Assembly: GCA_964036045.1 (NCBI GenBank)
Contig: OZ038391.1
Coordinates: 41,489,621-41,553,620, forward strand
Length of the DNA stretch: 64,000 bases
Direction of reading: 5' to 3'
Source of the DNA: Eutreptiella sp. 'Long Island Sound 2002'
Taxonomy: Eukaryota > Euglenozoa > Euglenophyceae > Eutreptiales > Eutreptiaceae
The notes under the pieces are model-generated. The model worked only from the letters and a program-made list of their open reading frames with translations, was not told the origin of the DNA and searched no databases. Position 1 is the first letter of the stretch. Each line of letters starts with the position of its first letter. A program made the translations under genes and the position numbers. Shown here one piece after another: positions 19,787-30,731 of this stretch.

Positions 19787-22700
19787 CTAGGCGTTCTGAC
19801 CTCCAGTGACTGCGTTGGCATTGTGAACACACCCTGATTCGTCGACCCACTCATCTTGGAGCGGATCATCTGCTGGATTCAAGGCATTTTCAGCGTAATC
19901 TCGATCCGCATCGGACACCTGATCTGCACCTGAGACCTGATCCACACGATGGTTGCCCTTTCCACGTCCACGGCCACGGCCGCCGGATGATGGACCTCCA
20001 CCGTCGCCACGCCCTCTGCCCTTACCAGAGAAGGGGGTTCCCGAAGGATTTCCCTTACCTTTACCCTGGAATCCTGGAGCATTTCCCTTGTTTGTACCGG
20101 ACTGAGGGGTTTGGCCTGGATTTCGATTTCCGCCTCCGGCGTTGCTATTGGGATTTTTCTGGCCGTTCGGCTGCCCACCGGAGCCGGATGGAGTCCGATT
20201 TTCTGTGCCTTGGGACCCGCCAGGGCCTCCAGGGTTTTTGTTTCCACCGGAGGGGGTCGGATTCCCTTTTCCAGCCTTCCCACCATGCACCTGTCTGTCA
20301 TTCCTGTCTGAATTCTGCGGATTACTGATATTTTCACCAATCACCTTGTGATCGTAAGGAGACCATCGGTGATTACCAGTAGAATGCGTCTTGGCTCGGT
20401 TCGTAGAACCTAAAAGAAGGCAGATGCTACAGTGATCCTGAACATTCCGGGTGTCATTCACCTTTTTGTTGCCCATTTGGGCCCCATTTTGGGTGTTTTG
20501 CTGGGTATTCTTGTTTCCCCCAAGACCCTCATGGAAATTCTGATTGGCGGCGTCGGCGAGCCGCTCAACCTCTTCCCAGAGTTCCTTCGGGGTGAACGAA
20601 AACACCCAGTTCTTGGCCTTCAGGCGATGGCCATGGAAACTTACTCCCCTGTTGAGGACTTGGACAAACAAGTCCCGATCCTCGTGTTCATTAAACTTGA
20701 TTTTCCACGTCTCCTCAGTGAATTTCACCTTGGAGAAGGACGTGGGGGAGCACTTTTGAAGTGCCTCCCTGACGGAAAACCTATTGGCAGAGGCATCGAA
20801 GCCTTCCACCTCCGCCCACCAGGTCTTGACCTTTTCTTCGGACTGTCTGTTCCGAAGGGCGGCGGCAGTTTCTGAGGGGATCTTGTCAAAAATCAGATTT
20901 TTCAGCTCGGCACTAGAAAATGTTTCGCCTGAATGTTCAGCTTCTTCAACTAAATTCCAGAAGCGCTGTCTTTTGTCTTGCACTTCGTGCAAGATTAATC
21001 GCGAGAATGAAGGAAAATTCTTCAACATTTGGTGGTAATGGTCCTCTGGCAGCCGGGATCCACGTACCTCCAACTGTTCCCACACCTCATCAAAGGTAAG
21101 GGGGGAACTTGTATCCTCACGATCACTCCAGGTCCTGAGCCAAGTGTTGGCCGGCGCTCCCTCAAGGCAGTCCAAGAGGGCCATCAGGAACTGATCATCT
21201 TGGAGTTTTTGAGTCTTAACCCACAATTTAAATTCCCGTTGGAACTGAGGCCAACGTCGGGGGTTTCCATTATACTTCGGTTGCTTGGCAACCTGACGAA
21301 GTCGCAATGAAGTAGGATTAAGAAGCGAATCCAGCCCAACACCGGCCGTAATGGCAGACACCTTGGCGGCATCATTCGCCACACCAGCTCCGGCGAGGGT
21401 CTGGGCGAGCAACAGCTGGGCTAAGGCATTGGAATCAGCAGCAGGAGGGGCAGTACGGGAGGCAGTTCGCTTGGCATTCTGAGCCTCAGTCCTAGCCTTC
21501 GCCGTCCTACTCTCAGAACGAGAGATTTTAACCCTTTCCTTTAGCTTGGTCCTGCTGATCCTTGCATCGGTGGTCTTGGAGTCCACCGAAGGAGCAATTG
21601 AAAAAATTTCTGTCGACTCCTCCGACGGTTCTGTTGCTTGTTCCACCGATGATGCGCCCTCAGATCGCATGTGCGTCTTGAAAAGATCTTTTATTCCCAG
21701 CGTCTGAATGATGAGTTGCATTTGATCCTTGAGCAATTGGAGCTCAGAATCTCGCTGGAATCTGCAGGAGCAGTCGGCAGAACAATACATACCGTGTCCT
21801 GAAGAGCCTGAGCAGGCTGTCGGACCGCTGATCTCGGTGGTCCGCAGCCAGGAGTCCACTTGGGGAGCTCCTTCAGCCCTAATTTCCAGGCTTGCCTGCC
21901 TGGCCGCCTCTAAAATTCCCTCCTCAACCGCGGCGGCTAGATCGTCGCGGATGGAAACAGGGGGATGAGGGGCGGAGGGCCCGGGAACAGGTGCCGTGCC
22001 CTTCTCCTTCGGGAAGGGGCTTGCCTTCCAGATCTGCAAAAAAATGGCAAAAGAGTCATCTTCTTGAGAACGCCACCACATCCTGGTATTAATTTCGTCC
22101 TGAAGGAGGAAAAAATATTCCATTAAAAAATCAGAGGCGATTCTTTCTTGTCCGATCAGCTTAGACGTGGCTAATAGACAAAGGGCCTCAAGGGCCTCAA
22201 GGTTACGGGTCACTTCTGGAGACAAATGGTCGTCCCATTGTGCCCAAGAGGCTGGTCAATTATAGCTAGGTACCTCACCTGGACCACCCATCTCAATGTC
22301 GTCAAGATCGGCGTCCGTGGTCTCAAATGTTGGACATTGGTAAGGAATGTTGGTACCTGCCAGCTCCGTAAGGTCTACCGGAGCGTTGCCATCGGCGTAG
22401 ACCGGCTGATTCCAGCTGCTCGATGGCCAATTTCGACTGGGATTAGGGTAATTTGGGTCTCCACGGCTGCTGATTTGTGCCCTTCTTGGGCAGCTTGGAC
22501 TCGCGCAAGGCATTCCTCTCAAGGCCTCGTTCGCGCAGCACCAAGGCAGTGTAATCGTTACTTCTCCAGAAGCGGCGGGGTCTACGGGGCCGTACTGGGG
22601 AGCGGGCTGTGGTTGGGACACCAAAGGAACAACATTCAGGTAGCCTCTGCTACCATGAAAGTGCTGCCCTGGGTCGTTGATGGTGCCGGAGGGCTCGGGG

Positions 22701-22819
22701 CCGGCAAGACCAGTGGGGCAGGCACGCGAGGAGTCGACCTGAACGCTGCTGTTGGGGGTAGAACCGGATACACGGACACCAACGGAGGCGAGAGCAGCAA
22801 CAACTGAAGCAAGACCCAT
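19787..22819 (-). pseudogene. gag: A1 gag, one in-frame UGA
   Basis: The frame starts at a Met inside the 5' LTR (22819), reads through the LTR end and primer site (translated GSRGY), meets a UGA at 22256-22258, then continues in the same frame to UAG at 19787. Middle: Ser/Glu-rich region, then a capsid-like core (KYNGNPRRWPQFQREFKLW, WLRTWSD). A CSIC pair with downstream His residues suggests a modified zinc knuckle. The C-terminus is Gly/Asn-rich with GRGRG runs, as in RNA-binding Gag tails. The UGA most simply replaces a Trp codon; readthrough cannot be excluded. Confidence 0.8.
22640..22655 (-). other. Primer binding site of A1
   Basis: TGGTAGCAGAGGC directly follows the 5' LTR on the - strand. 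It is complementary to an initiator tRNA-Met 3' end of the form GCCUCUGCUACCA or CUCUGCUACCA. Confidence 0.8.
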
Positions 22820-23188
22820 GCTGATTGTTATCCGGCAGAAAATCCCAGTCTATGAAGAAAATTGATGCGGATTATTCTAAGTACATCTGAGTGTCCAAAA
22901 CTATCTGAAAAGATTTATATAAATCCGATTGTGAAAAAAATTTGGCCGATCTGGCCCGCGAGCGCGCGTCAGCGGCAAATGGCGATTCCAGGTAAATGAT
23001 CGGAACGCGGCGGATTTACGGAGAATGGACCGCGGAATCAGATCCGGCATATCAGAAATATATAGGTCTGATCCTGAGACTGAGCTGCGGGGCGGCGATT
23101 CCGCCGAAGCAGAGAAAATGACCCAAATGTAGCCAATCTGGGGCAGATCTGCTAAAATCTGAGCAGATGGGGGTTAGCCGCACTTACA
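22656..23188 (-). repeat. 5' LTR of A1
   Basis: 533 bp, pairs with 12225-12757. Its 3' part (from 22819 down) is open in frame with gag. Confidence 0.92.
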
Positions 23189-23193
23189 CTGCA

Positions 23194-23566
23194 TTTGGCA
23201 ATACGCTCCAGGGTATTTTCCATGTTAGGAATACTCCCTGAGTGGTTCTGGGTTTTCTTGTTGACCTCACCATAGTCAACAACCAGTCGTAGGGCAGTCG
23301 ACCCTGGTTTAGCAACCAGGAAACAGGGCTGCAGTGATGAGGGTAGTCCCCTTTCTTATATTCTTCAACGAGGCCAGCATCAATACATTCCTGGATCTGG
23401 CGCTCGATTTTTTCAACCTGTTCCTGTGGAGCGGGATAGGGACGACGCCTCACTCGCGTCTTTTCAAATTCAGGTTTCAGTTTCAAGTCCATCTGGACCA
23501 GTTTTTTACAAGAGAGGGGGGGCGGCAAGGCGCCGAACACCTCCTCATAGGTTATCAGCAGTTTCT
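23194..23566 (-). pseudogene. X pol segment: RT N-terminus
   Basis: Matches the start of RT in B: KLVQMDLKLKPEF, then RRRPYPAP, then IERQIQECIDAGLV. A one-base frameshift near 23335 changes frame after HCSP. In the other frame it runs on to MENTLERIAKC at the A1 insertion point, then resumes at 12219. Another frameshift near 23570 separates it from the upstream linker. Confidence 0.88.
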
Positions 23567-25183
23567 TCAGGCGGGGCCAAGGTTAAGACTCTTGAGTTTC
23601 TGCAGGAAATCTTCCTCAGCATGGAGGTTGCTCTTTCCAGGTTCTTTCTTTTTCTGCCGATCAGCAGTTTCGGCAGGCACAAAACCATCGTCCCATTCAG
23701 GGGAACACTGCTGCCCATAGTGCAGAGAAGACACTAGCGGTATCTCAGGATCAGGCAGCGTGTAGGAATCATCGTCCTCCTCAGACGAGATGGAGGATTT
23801 CCAGGTCTGTCTGAGGTATTGCAGCCGCTCTTGGCGCTCAATACCTTCGGCCTTCACATACGACAGCCGCCGGAGTTCCTGAGTGTCATGCTCAGACAGT
23901 GGCATGTTATTAGAAGCAGGCCGCGCCAGAGCATCAGGACTCCGGGCCACGGGTTCACCTGTGTGCATAGGCTGCATGTGTAGCACTGGCTTCCCAACAT
24001 GGGGAGCGGGTTCTGAGATCGACTCTAGATCTACCTCCTCCAGCAACAGCTGGGCTAGGAAGGCACTGTGTTTTAGGTCAACACAGCTGGGATCAACAGG
24101 AGGGATAGTACTGGCGATCTCAGACAGTTGGTCGTCAGCATCCTCCTTAACAGCTGCAGGTTCCAGACAGCCATCAGGAGATTCACACCCTGTAAGTGTG
24201 GCAGTTAGGTGCTCAGGAGATCGGTTTTTGAGATCAGAAATGGTCAGGCCACGATTTTCGGCCATGACCTCTTTCAGTAGCACCTGGTCTAGGTCACACA
24301 GGGTTACAGAATTGAGAGATCCATCAACGATGCATAAGAAACTGGCCCACTCAGGGGCCTGCATAGCTGTCTCTGAGTCCTCAGGCACATAGATAGGACC
24401 GTCGGGGAGTTGCACTCTTCCCGCGGTCATTCGATCTAGCATACGGCGCCAGTAAGCGTGTTCCCGTGAGCAGCCCCAGTCAGGGGTGCACATGACAACC
24501 CTTCCTCCCTCATAAGCGATTTTGGTTAGAACCTTCGCGAGCAGGGAGAAGGGAGGGTTAGCATACGCTAGGCCCATTGCTTTCCAGAAGAAACGGAAAG
24601 CGTTGTTGAAATGTTTCGAGCTGTACAACTGCATGATGTGCTGTTGTCGGCTCGCAAACAATTCCACCTGGATCTCATCCAGGTTTACCTGAAGGGCCGC
24701 CAGTCCATTTTCAAGAACCTGACGGGCCAATTGGTAGTTTTCAGTACGATAGTTAGTCTTCGATGCGTAGCGCAGCCCAGACTCTTTTCGTCCTGACAGC
24801 TCCAAAGGTACGGAGAAGAGCCCACTGCCAAAGTCGCAGTGCAAAGAATAGGGGCGCTGGAGAGACAGCATTTTTACCTGGGGGCTTCTTCGTAGGAAGT
24901 CGGTACCAATGACGATGTCAAAGGCGTCGGTGTTCAGCACTCTGCAGTGTTGGGTCATAGTTTCGTCGCCGAAGCATATAGTCACATCGACTCCCCCCAA
25001 GGAATGGATGGTACGCCCATCCCCTACTCTTATGGCCACGGTCTTAATTTTCTTGAAAGTCCTTAGCAGGCGCCGGGCCACTATGGAAGGTGTTGCACCG
25101 GTGTCAAGCACCGCTCGAAAAACTTGATCCCCGATTTTCACGAGGATCCAGAAAACCAAGTCCTCCTCTTCGGAGCCGCCCCC
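23567..25183 (-). CDS. X protease and methyltransferase-like domain
   Basis: The protease has an intact active site, VLDTGATPSIVARR, and IVIGTDFLRR. After about 150 residues comes VELFASRQQH, then FFWKAMGLAYANPPFSLLAKV, then VVMCTPDWG and YWRRML: the DIRS-like methyltransferase-related domain, with the NPPF motif kept. A long acidic linker (about residues 300-520, with many Glu, Asp and Ser) leads towards RT. The frame is the same as gag, separated only by the UAG at 25184. The ORF is intact to 23567, where a frameshift enters RT. Confidence 0.82.
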   Translation of the reverse strand, partial: GGGSEEEDLVFWILVKIGDQVFRAVLDTGATPSIVARRLLRTFKKIKTVAIRVGDGRTIHSLGGVDVTICFGDETMTQHCRVLNTDAFDIVIGTDFLRRSPQVKMLSLQRPYSLHCDFGSGLFSVPLELSGRKESGLRYASKTNYRTENYQLARQVLENGLAALQVNLDEIQVELFASRQQHIMQLYSSKHFNNAFRFFWKAMGLAYANPPFSLLAKVLTKIAYEGGRVVMCTPDWGCSREHAYWRRMLDRMTAGRVQLPDGPIYVPEDSETAMQAPEWASFLCIVDGSLNSVTLCDLDQVLLKEVMAENRGLTISDLKNRSPEHLTATLTGCESPDGCLEPAAVKEDADDQLSEIASTIPPVDPSCVDLKHSAFLAQLLLEEVDLESISEPAPHVGKPVLHMQPMHTGEPVARSPDALARPASNNMPLSEHDTQELRRLSYVKAEGIERQERLQYLRQTWKSSISSEEDDDSYTLPDPEIPLVSSLHYGQQCSPEWDDGFVPAETADRQKKKEPGKSNLHAEEDFLQKLKSLNLGPA

Positions 25184-25186
25184 CTA
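25184..25186 (-). other. Gag-pol boundary stop of X (UAG GGG)
   Basis: Gag ends PDEE-UAG and the pol frame continues directly as GGGSEEEDLVFW. The stop is followed by GGG GGC. The corresponding point in B is UGA CGG and in G is UAG AGG, all in frame. Confidence 0.7.
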
Positions 25187-25714
25187 CTCCTCATCAGGGA
25201 ACTTGACATCCACCCCTGCAGCCATGAGGGACTTGGCCATCCAGGCCAGTCGCCTCTTCTTGGAGTTATTCCCCTCAGGGGAAGCGTTATCCCCCTGTGG
25301 GCGCTTCTTGGGGTCACCTGCGGCAGGAGGGGGAGTAGCAGCGGGCGCTGATGAGCGTCTTTGGGGGTTAGGGGGTCCACCTTTGCCACCCCCTTTGCCA
25401 CCTCCTTTACCACCTTTATCCCCATTCGGGAGATTTTTGGTGGGTGTTTGGGTCTTTTGGCGTTCTGCATCCTGTCGCTGGAGTTTATCACTCTCGCGTT
25501 TCTTTATGTGACATTCGTCTTCGTAGTGACGACGTTTGCTGCAATAGCCACAGGTGATGGTACACCTGACATGATCCTGATGGGTCCCAGGTTTCCCATC
25601 CTTGGTATGCTGCTGTCGTTTCATCTGCAGCATACAGCTACTGCGGTGATCGCAGTCAGGGGCATGACAAGCCCCCCCCTTGTCATTGACAGGTTTGCAG
25701 TAGAACAGAGGGGG
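25187..25714 (-). pseudogene. X gag, C-terminal segment
   Basis: Continues the gag cut at 59162 by element B. It begins LFYCKPVNDKG and includes HAPDCDHRSSC and CTITCGYCSKRRHYEDECHIKK, a C-x2-C-x4-H-x4-C zinc knuckle with extra Cys residues. A Lys/Gly-rich tail follows (KGGKGGGKGGGKGG), and the segment ends MAAGVDVKFPDEE. It corresponds closely to 52818-53500 in B. The frame is undamaged here. Confidence 0.88.
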
Positions 25715-26507
25715 AGAAAGTTTTATAGTTATTTCAACACTGTGTGTTTGTTGTGCCTCTCCTGCTGCTTGCTGCTGGTGTAAGGTTTCTTGCTGCTTGT
25801 TTTTGATGAGGAAAATGTTTTATTGCTGAAATACAACCAATCCAGGATATCCCAAGCCAGAGATAAGCAAGTAGAAGATAAACAGGATCAAAGCATGAAG
25901 GGCTGCAGTCACAAAGAGTTAGATGAAGAAAACTATCAACAATAGACGACAGCAATTAGCATACATTGCAACTCAGGATGAAATATTTTACATGTTTGAG
26001 AAAAACTGATTGGAAAACTGCCCCAAGGGCTCACTCTCATCCACAGTGCCATCTTGAGATGTGCACTATTTGTTTTTGGGTCCTATAGGTGCTGAGGTGG
26101 CATGGCATGTGGCGATGAGGTCACTGCCATGTCACATGGGATATTCCTACTTAGCTAGGCTGACTGGGAATTGAACCCAGGACCTCTCAAAAAGAGGTGC
26201 CCCAGCCCCCTAGGGTGCCTACCACTAGGATAGCTAAGAATTCATGAGAAAACATAGATAAATTCATAGGCTCTGCCTTCAGTATATCAGTGCCTCAGCA
26301 ACCCAGGAAAAGATGTTTTAGTGCCTATGGCTTGGGGATAAAGGGGTCCACACCACATCCTGATTTAGTGTTTGGTTCCATAGGTCAAAATGTGTTATCT
26401 CCACTTTTGGTTAGGCCAATACTAGGATAGAAATGCCTGTGTGCTTAGAGCACCTCTAATACAACTAAAGTATACCCTAAAGCATTGGAAAAGCACTTGT
26501 TCTTACT
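25715..26507 (-). repeat. 3' LTR of B (R2 family)
   Basis: 793 bp. On the element strand it begins AGTAAGAACAAGTGC and ends ATAAAACTTTCT. It contains the tRNA-like segment at 26151-26237. Confidence 0.88.
26151..26237 (-). other. tRNA-like segment in B LTR
   Basis: On the - strand there is an A-box-like TATCCTAGTGGTAGGC, a variable-arm-like hairpin ACCTCT/GAGAGGT, and a perfect T-arm CTGGG-TTCAATT-CCCAG with a consensus B box. TTAGCTA and TAGCTAA bracket it. Normal acceptor pairing at the expected distance fails, so it is not a standard tRNA. It lies in the sense direction of B. A second copy is at 58800-58886. Confidence 0.55.
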
Positions 26508-27547
26508 CCACCCTTGTGCAGTGGTTGTCACCACTGTCGCACTTCCAGGAAAAAGGGATTTTTTCTTGGCCTTTCCTTGGTTTCCACATCTACTTTAAAA
26601 TACCTATAGCTTCCCCAACACTGGAAAAGAGCGCTTTGGCATGGCCAGCGACTCTTGCTGCATTTTTGATGACAAGCTCCAACAGAAAACTCAGCGCTTT
26701 TGGCGCTGCAGGGGTTCCTGTGGCTTGGTGGGGTTAGAGTAGGGCATGCCAAGACCATATGCATGTGCATCCCTCCCTCCAAGCTGCAGCGTAACACAAC
26801 CCAACGCCAGGCTCTCATAGGACGCTCGACCGAAGTCTCATGGAACCTGTTGGAGACACCTGTCCTGGTACTGGGGCGAGGGTGCGCTGATTTAATTAGA
26901 ATTGCCCCTTGGAGGGGTCTTGATTCTGGTTCAGTCTCCTGCTGCTGCTTTTCGGCCAGAACAGCGGCTTACTCAACGAGGCTTTGCGAGGAGGTCTGTA
27001 CAACAGAGGAAAGGGTGAATGAGGGACGAATCCACGCAAGCGCGAGGCGACAACACCTAAATCCGTCAAATGACGGCCTAGAACTTTTCTGAGGGCACAC
27101 ACCCGGACAGAATCCAATTTTGCATGGGATGCACATTTTTATAAAATTTGTAGTCATCTCTTGATTTTTTAAATCAAGAAATTCCTACGCAGAAAAAGGC
27201 GGCGCGCAGGAGCGGCTCCTAGCGAAGCGCCGGAAAATACAGAAATAATGAGATTATAAACGTATGTCTCACGTAGACAGGAAAATGACGAGACACACAT
27301 AAATAGAGGTGATTAAAGATTCCACCCACATTGCCAGAATCAACCAAAAATCAAGAATTCGAAAAAATAAGAATATGACTTCAATGAATCAGGTATAAAC
27401 TGCAGGTGTGCTCGTTCTGTTTGCCCAACGCACAGTGCTCGCCATGTGTCGTCGTTTCCAAGCCTGATAGCACAATAGAACACGATAGAGGGACAGATCA
27501 GAAGATTGCAGATGATTAGAGCTAGGTGAGATTAGGGAAAAAGCAGA
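26508..27547. other. B 3' non-coding region, distal part
   Basis: No gene seen. AAGGGTGG on the - strand at 26508-26515 is a short purine tract next to the LTR. The rest has no conserved ORF and no clear similarity to the matching part of X. Confidence 0.45.
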
Positions 27548-27636
27548 TGGCCTTCGGCCAGGGAGTGGTTGTCACGGGGGGCTAACGGTCCTGCCCTGCG
27601 ATGCAATGCGGGGCAACCGTGACAACTGCTCTTACA
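27548..27636 (+). repeat. 89-bp unit R9, copy 2
   Basis: Two differences from 9186-9274. Flanks GCAGA and GCACA could be a duplication with one mismatch. In B it lies about 100 bp before the conserved structured region starts, whereas in X it lies on the pol side of that region, so its position is not conserved. Confidence 0.6.
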
Positions 27637-27741
27637 GCACAACCACCCTTTTTGTTGCACTGATTAGAACATACACACTTATGCATAGCGTCGTGTCTCG
27701 CTTGTGCTTCGCTTTCTCCCTCACCTTGCTTCAATCTCCAG

Positions 27742-28275
27742 CGGTAGGTAAGGTAGGTAAGCCCAGGTGGGGCCACCCCCTGGTGGAGTTCGTGATTGTG
27801 GGTAAGATTAGGAGAGAGATTGATCAAGACTGACAGGTTGGAAAACTTGTGCATGCTCGTGCATTCACACACGCATTAAAGGGTAGGCCACGCGAAATGC
27901 GCACGGTAAACCTTGTTTAGGTTACCCAGGGGCTCCTCGGTACAATCTTTAAGAGAACCTGAGGAGTCTCTTAACGCTCGCTTGCTTGACAGGGGTGCTT
28001 GAGGACAGCGTATTAGAGGTCACACTGAGAAGCGTATAATACGTGGAGTGTGGCTTGGTTCCTCAGCCGCAAACACCCCTTCATTTGCCTTTGCTTTACA
28101 GGTGGGCAGGTAGGGTGATTGGTGCAGCAGCGTCCCTTTTTTTCTTGCCCTGCCAAAACAAGGGCGCTGATCCCACAATCAATTAACTGCGCCTCAGCCA
28201 GGAGTGGCGAGGGCAGTTCGACTCCATCGACATCCACGCTGTGCACGCCACCTGTGCGCCTCTCCCCTCCAAGCC
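27742..28275 (+). ncRNA. Conserved structured non-coding region of B, part 1
   Basis: Counterpart of 7778-8310. Hairpin 1 is CTCCTC/GAGGAG (27933-27938, 27961-27966) with the same TCT-TTAAG-AGA cap as X. Helix 2 is GTCACACT/AGTGTGGC (28019-28026, 28047-28054) around the conserved 20-base loop. Compared with X, two base pairs in helix 2 are swapped by compensatory change and one wobble is inverted. The sequence CGTATTA (28009-28015) could also pair with TAATACG in the loop. Confidence 0.55.
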
Positions 28276-28279
28276 CTAG

Positions 28280-30719
28280 TAAAGAAGGTCCCTACCAGGA
28301 CCGGCCCCTGCTGTACCCCTTCCACCATTTCCCGTCACTCCTATGGTCTTACTTCTCACCAGGTTCTGCATGATCTTGCCCTATCCTGCACGATTTCCCA
28401 CAAAAAAATAGTAAAATTGGCTCCTTCACACAAACCAAACCCTGATCCCTTGCAATAACCAACTCCCAAGTACAATCCAAATCCCATCAATCCACACTGA
28501 GGGCTCCCAAGGGTGTTTGAGGTCCCGCGTTGACACTCAACAACTCCTTTCAATACGCCAGTTGTCTCACGGTGCACATGGAGACACGGGCGTTGGGCAT
28601 GTACATAGAAATGCACCAATAAGGAAGCCCTGAAATTGGCATATGAACACATATCAAGCATAATTGGGGAAATATGGAAACATACACAATCACAGCCATA
28701 GACCCCTCATTCCCTGGACTCAGGACCTTCCCTTGACTCGCCAACATGATGCCCTGAACCAAGTCAAATAAGATGGCTAAATGCCATGTGTCAAAAGTCA
28801 CTACAAAAACCCGAAAACTGTGTTCCCTCCCAAGCCTCTAAATCCTAGCCCAATAGGGGAGGTGGCGTGTCATGTCCTAGAGTGGCACTCAGGACCATGC
28901 CCTATGGTGACATAACTTTGATTGGACTTGGAGTCGATTGGGCTTGGAGAACTGCGCCGTGAAGATGACCTCACAACCTAGCAAAATCAGGCAAATCACA
29001 CCATAGTGCCCAAAATTCAATTATATACTCAAAAATGCATACGGCAAATATTCCAATGCTCCATGCATGTGTCAAACCGGAAAGTAATATACAAGGGTGA
29101 TATAGACCAAAGGTCCATGCCCAAGAATATCTCAACATTGGCCCCCAAATCCCTCCGGATATACACATGCCATGCTTCAGAAGTCGACTCACGAATTTGA
29201 AACCTGATTTTGTGAGGCCTCGTGTGCCAAGCCAAAGTGACCACGTGATCCGGCATATGGTGAGGTACAACACCAAAGCATATGCCAACATATAAGCAAC
29301 ATACCGGAGTTCACGAATCTCTAGGCACTTTACTGTTAGCCGACCAGTTGAGCACATAAAACACAAAAATGAGCATAGAATTAGGTCAAAAACATGCAAA
29401 TAATGCCAAATTCAAGATAATTACAATAGTATATAACTTCGCTCACCCATGGGATCAACATATGGTTCAAAACACATTTGCTTGGGACCATTTGCAAACA
29501 ATCCCCCAACTTGGATCTCCAGATGGACGCAAAGGGACACCTTCAAACCTCCTCCCGACACGCGCCATGAAAATGAGAAAATTGATAGTGGCGCTTGTGG
29601 GTCGCTCCGTAAGCCCTCCCACATGCACTATATGTGCGGTAGACTTAGTCTAGCGCTATGGAGCTCACCATTGGGACATGGGCGAAGCCCTTGCCACGCA
29701 TGACTCCACATATCTTCCTACAAACGGAGATATATAACATGGGCGTGAGCATAGCGAAGCACATACCATGCATATAACACATACCCTCAAAAGGTGGCTC
29801 CCACCATGGTATGCCATGCCCCTCCATGGACATAACTTCACGTTAAAAATACGTAGGAACCCAAAGAAAGTTTCTATGCAACACCAACCCTCATGCAGTA
29901 CACTCGAAAGTCGCATTAAAGTATTCGGTTGCATGGTCCAAGAGGTATATATCACCTTCTACCCTCTTGACCCTCATCCCTTGCTACACCGGGCATGTGT
30001 ACACATCAAAGGCGTTTGACGCTTCCTAAATTAAGTTGAGACCAAGGCAGTTCCAACCTGATTCTCAATATTGGTATACCTCGCTGTGAGCCGGAGATAT
30101 GACCTTTCAAAGTGGCCTCACGAATCAATTTTGTTTCGCCTATATCTCCAAGAAAAATGAAGCAGACAACAAAAAGAAGGTCGATTCGTGATCGGGGAAA
30201 AATGTAGGACCACTCAAAATTCATCATATCAAGTGCGGCGATTTTGAAGTCGAAAATCCGATTCTGAATGTCTGAAAAAATCGGATTAATTTTGCGAGTG
30301 TATAACATGAAAATTGCGGAAGCAGCGAACCCGTTACTGATGAAATCTGACCCTTCATCGGGGTTTCCGCCAAAATATCTGGAAATAACAGTTAACCAAT
30401 CGGTTACCGCAAAATCGCGAGCCAACTGACAGTCGCCGATACATTGACAATCAGAACGGATAGCCGAAAAATTACGGAAACATTATGATAAAAAAAAACT
30501 GTTGATTCCTGATATTTCGATATATAAATTTCAACCGGCGGCGCCTCGGTTCTGAATATGGCCGCTCATAGCTGGAATGGCCAAACCTATCACACTATCA
30601 CATCAGGTTAGGTCAGGTGGATGGGAGAGTATGATATCAGCCAATGGCGGCTTTTCCCGGCACATAGATACACACCCCAAGTGACCCAAAGATGGCCACG
30701 GGGGTCCGAACCGGCTTCA
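28280..30719 (-). repeat. 3' LTR of G
   Basis: 2,440 bp. Open frames inside (96 and 139 codons on the - strand) also exist in the other copies, but the third copy breaks the longer one, so I do not call genes. The motif GGAGATAT or its complement recurs several times (near 29728, 30086 and 30146). Confidence 0.9.
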
Positions 30720-30731
30720 CCCCCCTCCTCA
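30720..30731 (-). other. Polypurine tract of G
   Basis: TGAGGAGGGGGG on the - strand, touching the 3' LTR. Confidence 0.75.

Larger units (their letters stand above)
12225..23188 (-). mobile_element. Element A1: chromodomain Ty3-type retrotransposon in X RT
   Basis: LTRs of 533 bp each (12225-12757 and 22656-23188) begin TGTAAGTGCGG and end GCACTTTCA on the element strand and differ at about seven sites. CTGCA flanks both sides (12220-12224, 23189-23193). Inside, in order on the - strand: primer site at 22655, gag, protease with methyltransferase-like domain, RT-RNase H-integrase-chromodomain, long 3' non-coding region, purine tract at 12758-12773. This is the best-preserved element in the window; in-frame stops in gag and between the pol frames are its main defects. 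Confidence 0.95.

Noticed and set aside
26151-26237. Functional tRNA gene
   Set aside because: T-arm and B box are good but the acceptor stem does not pair at the right distance.
25715-26507. A repeat inserted alone into X gag
   Set aside because: Its partner at 58364-59156, equal length and shared GGGGG flanks show it is one end of element B.
29665-30425. 96-aa and 139-aa ORFs in the G LTR as genes
   Set aside because: Present in all copies because the LTRs are recent duplicates; the longer one is broken at 62767 in the third copy. Kept only as something to test.
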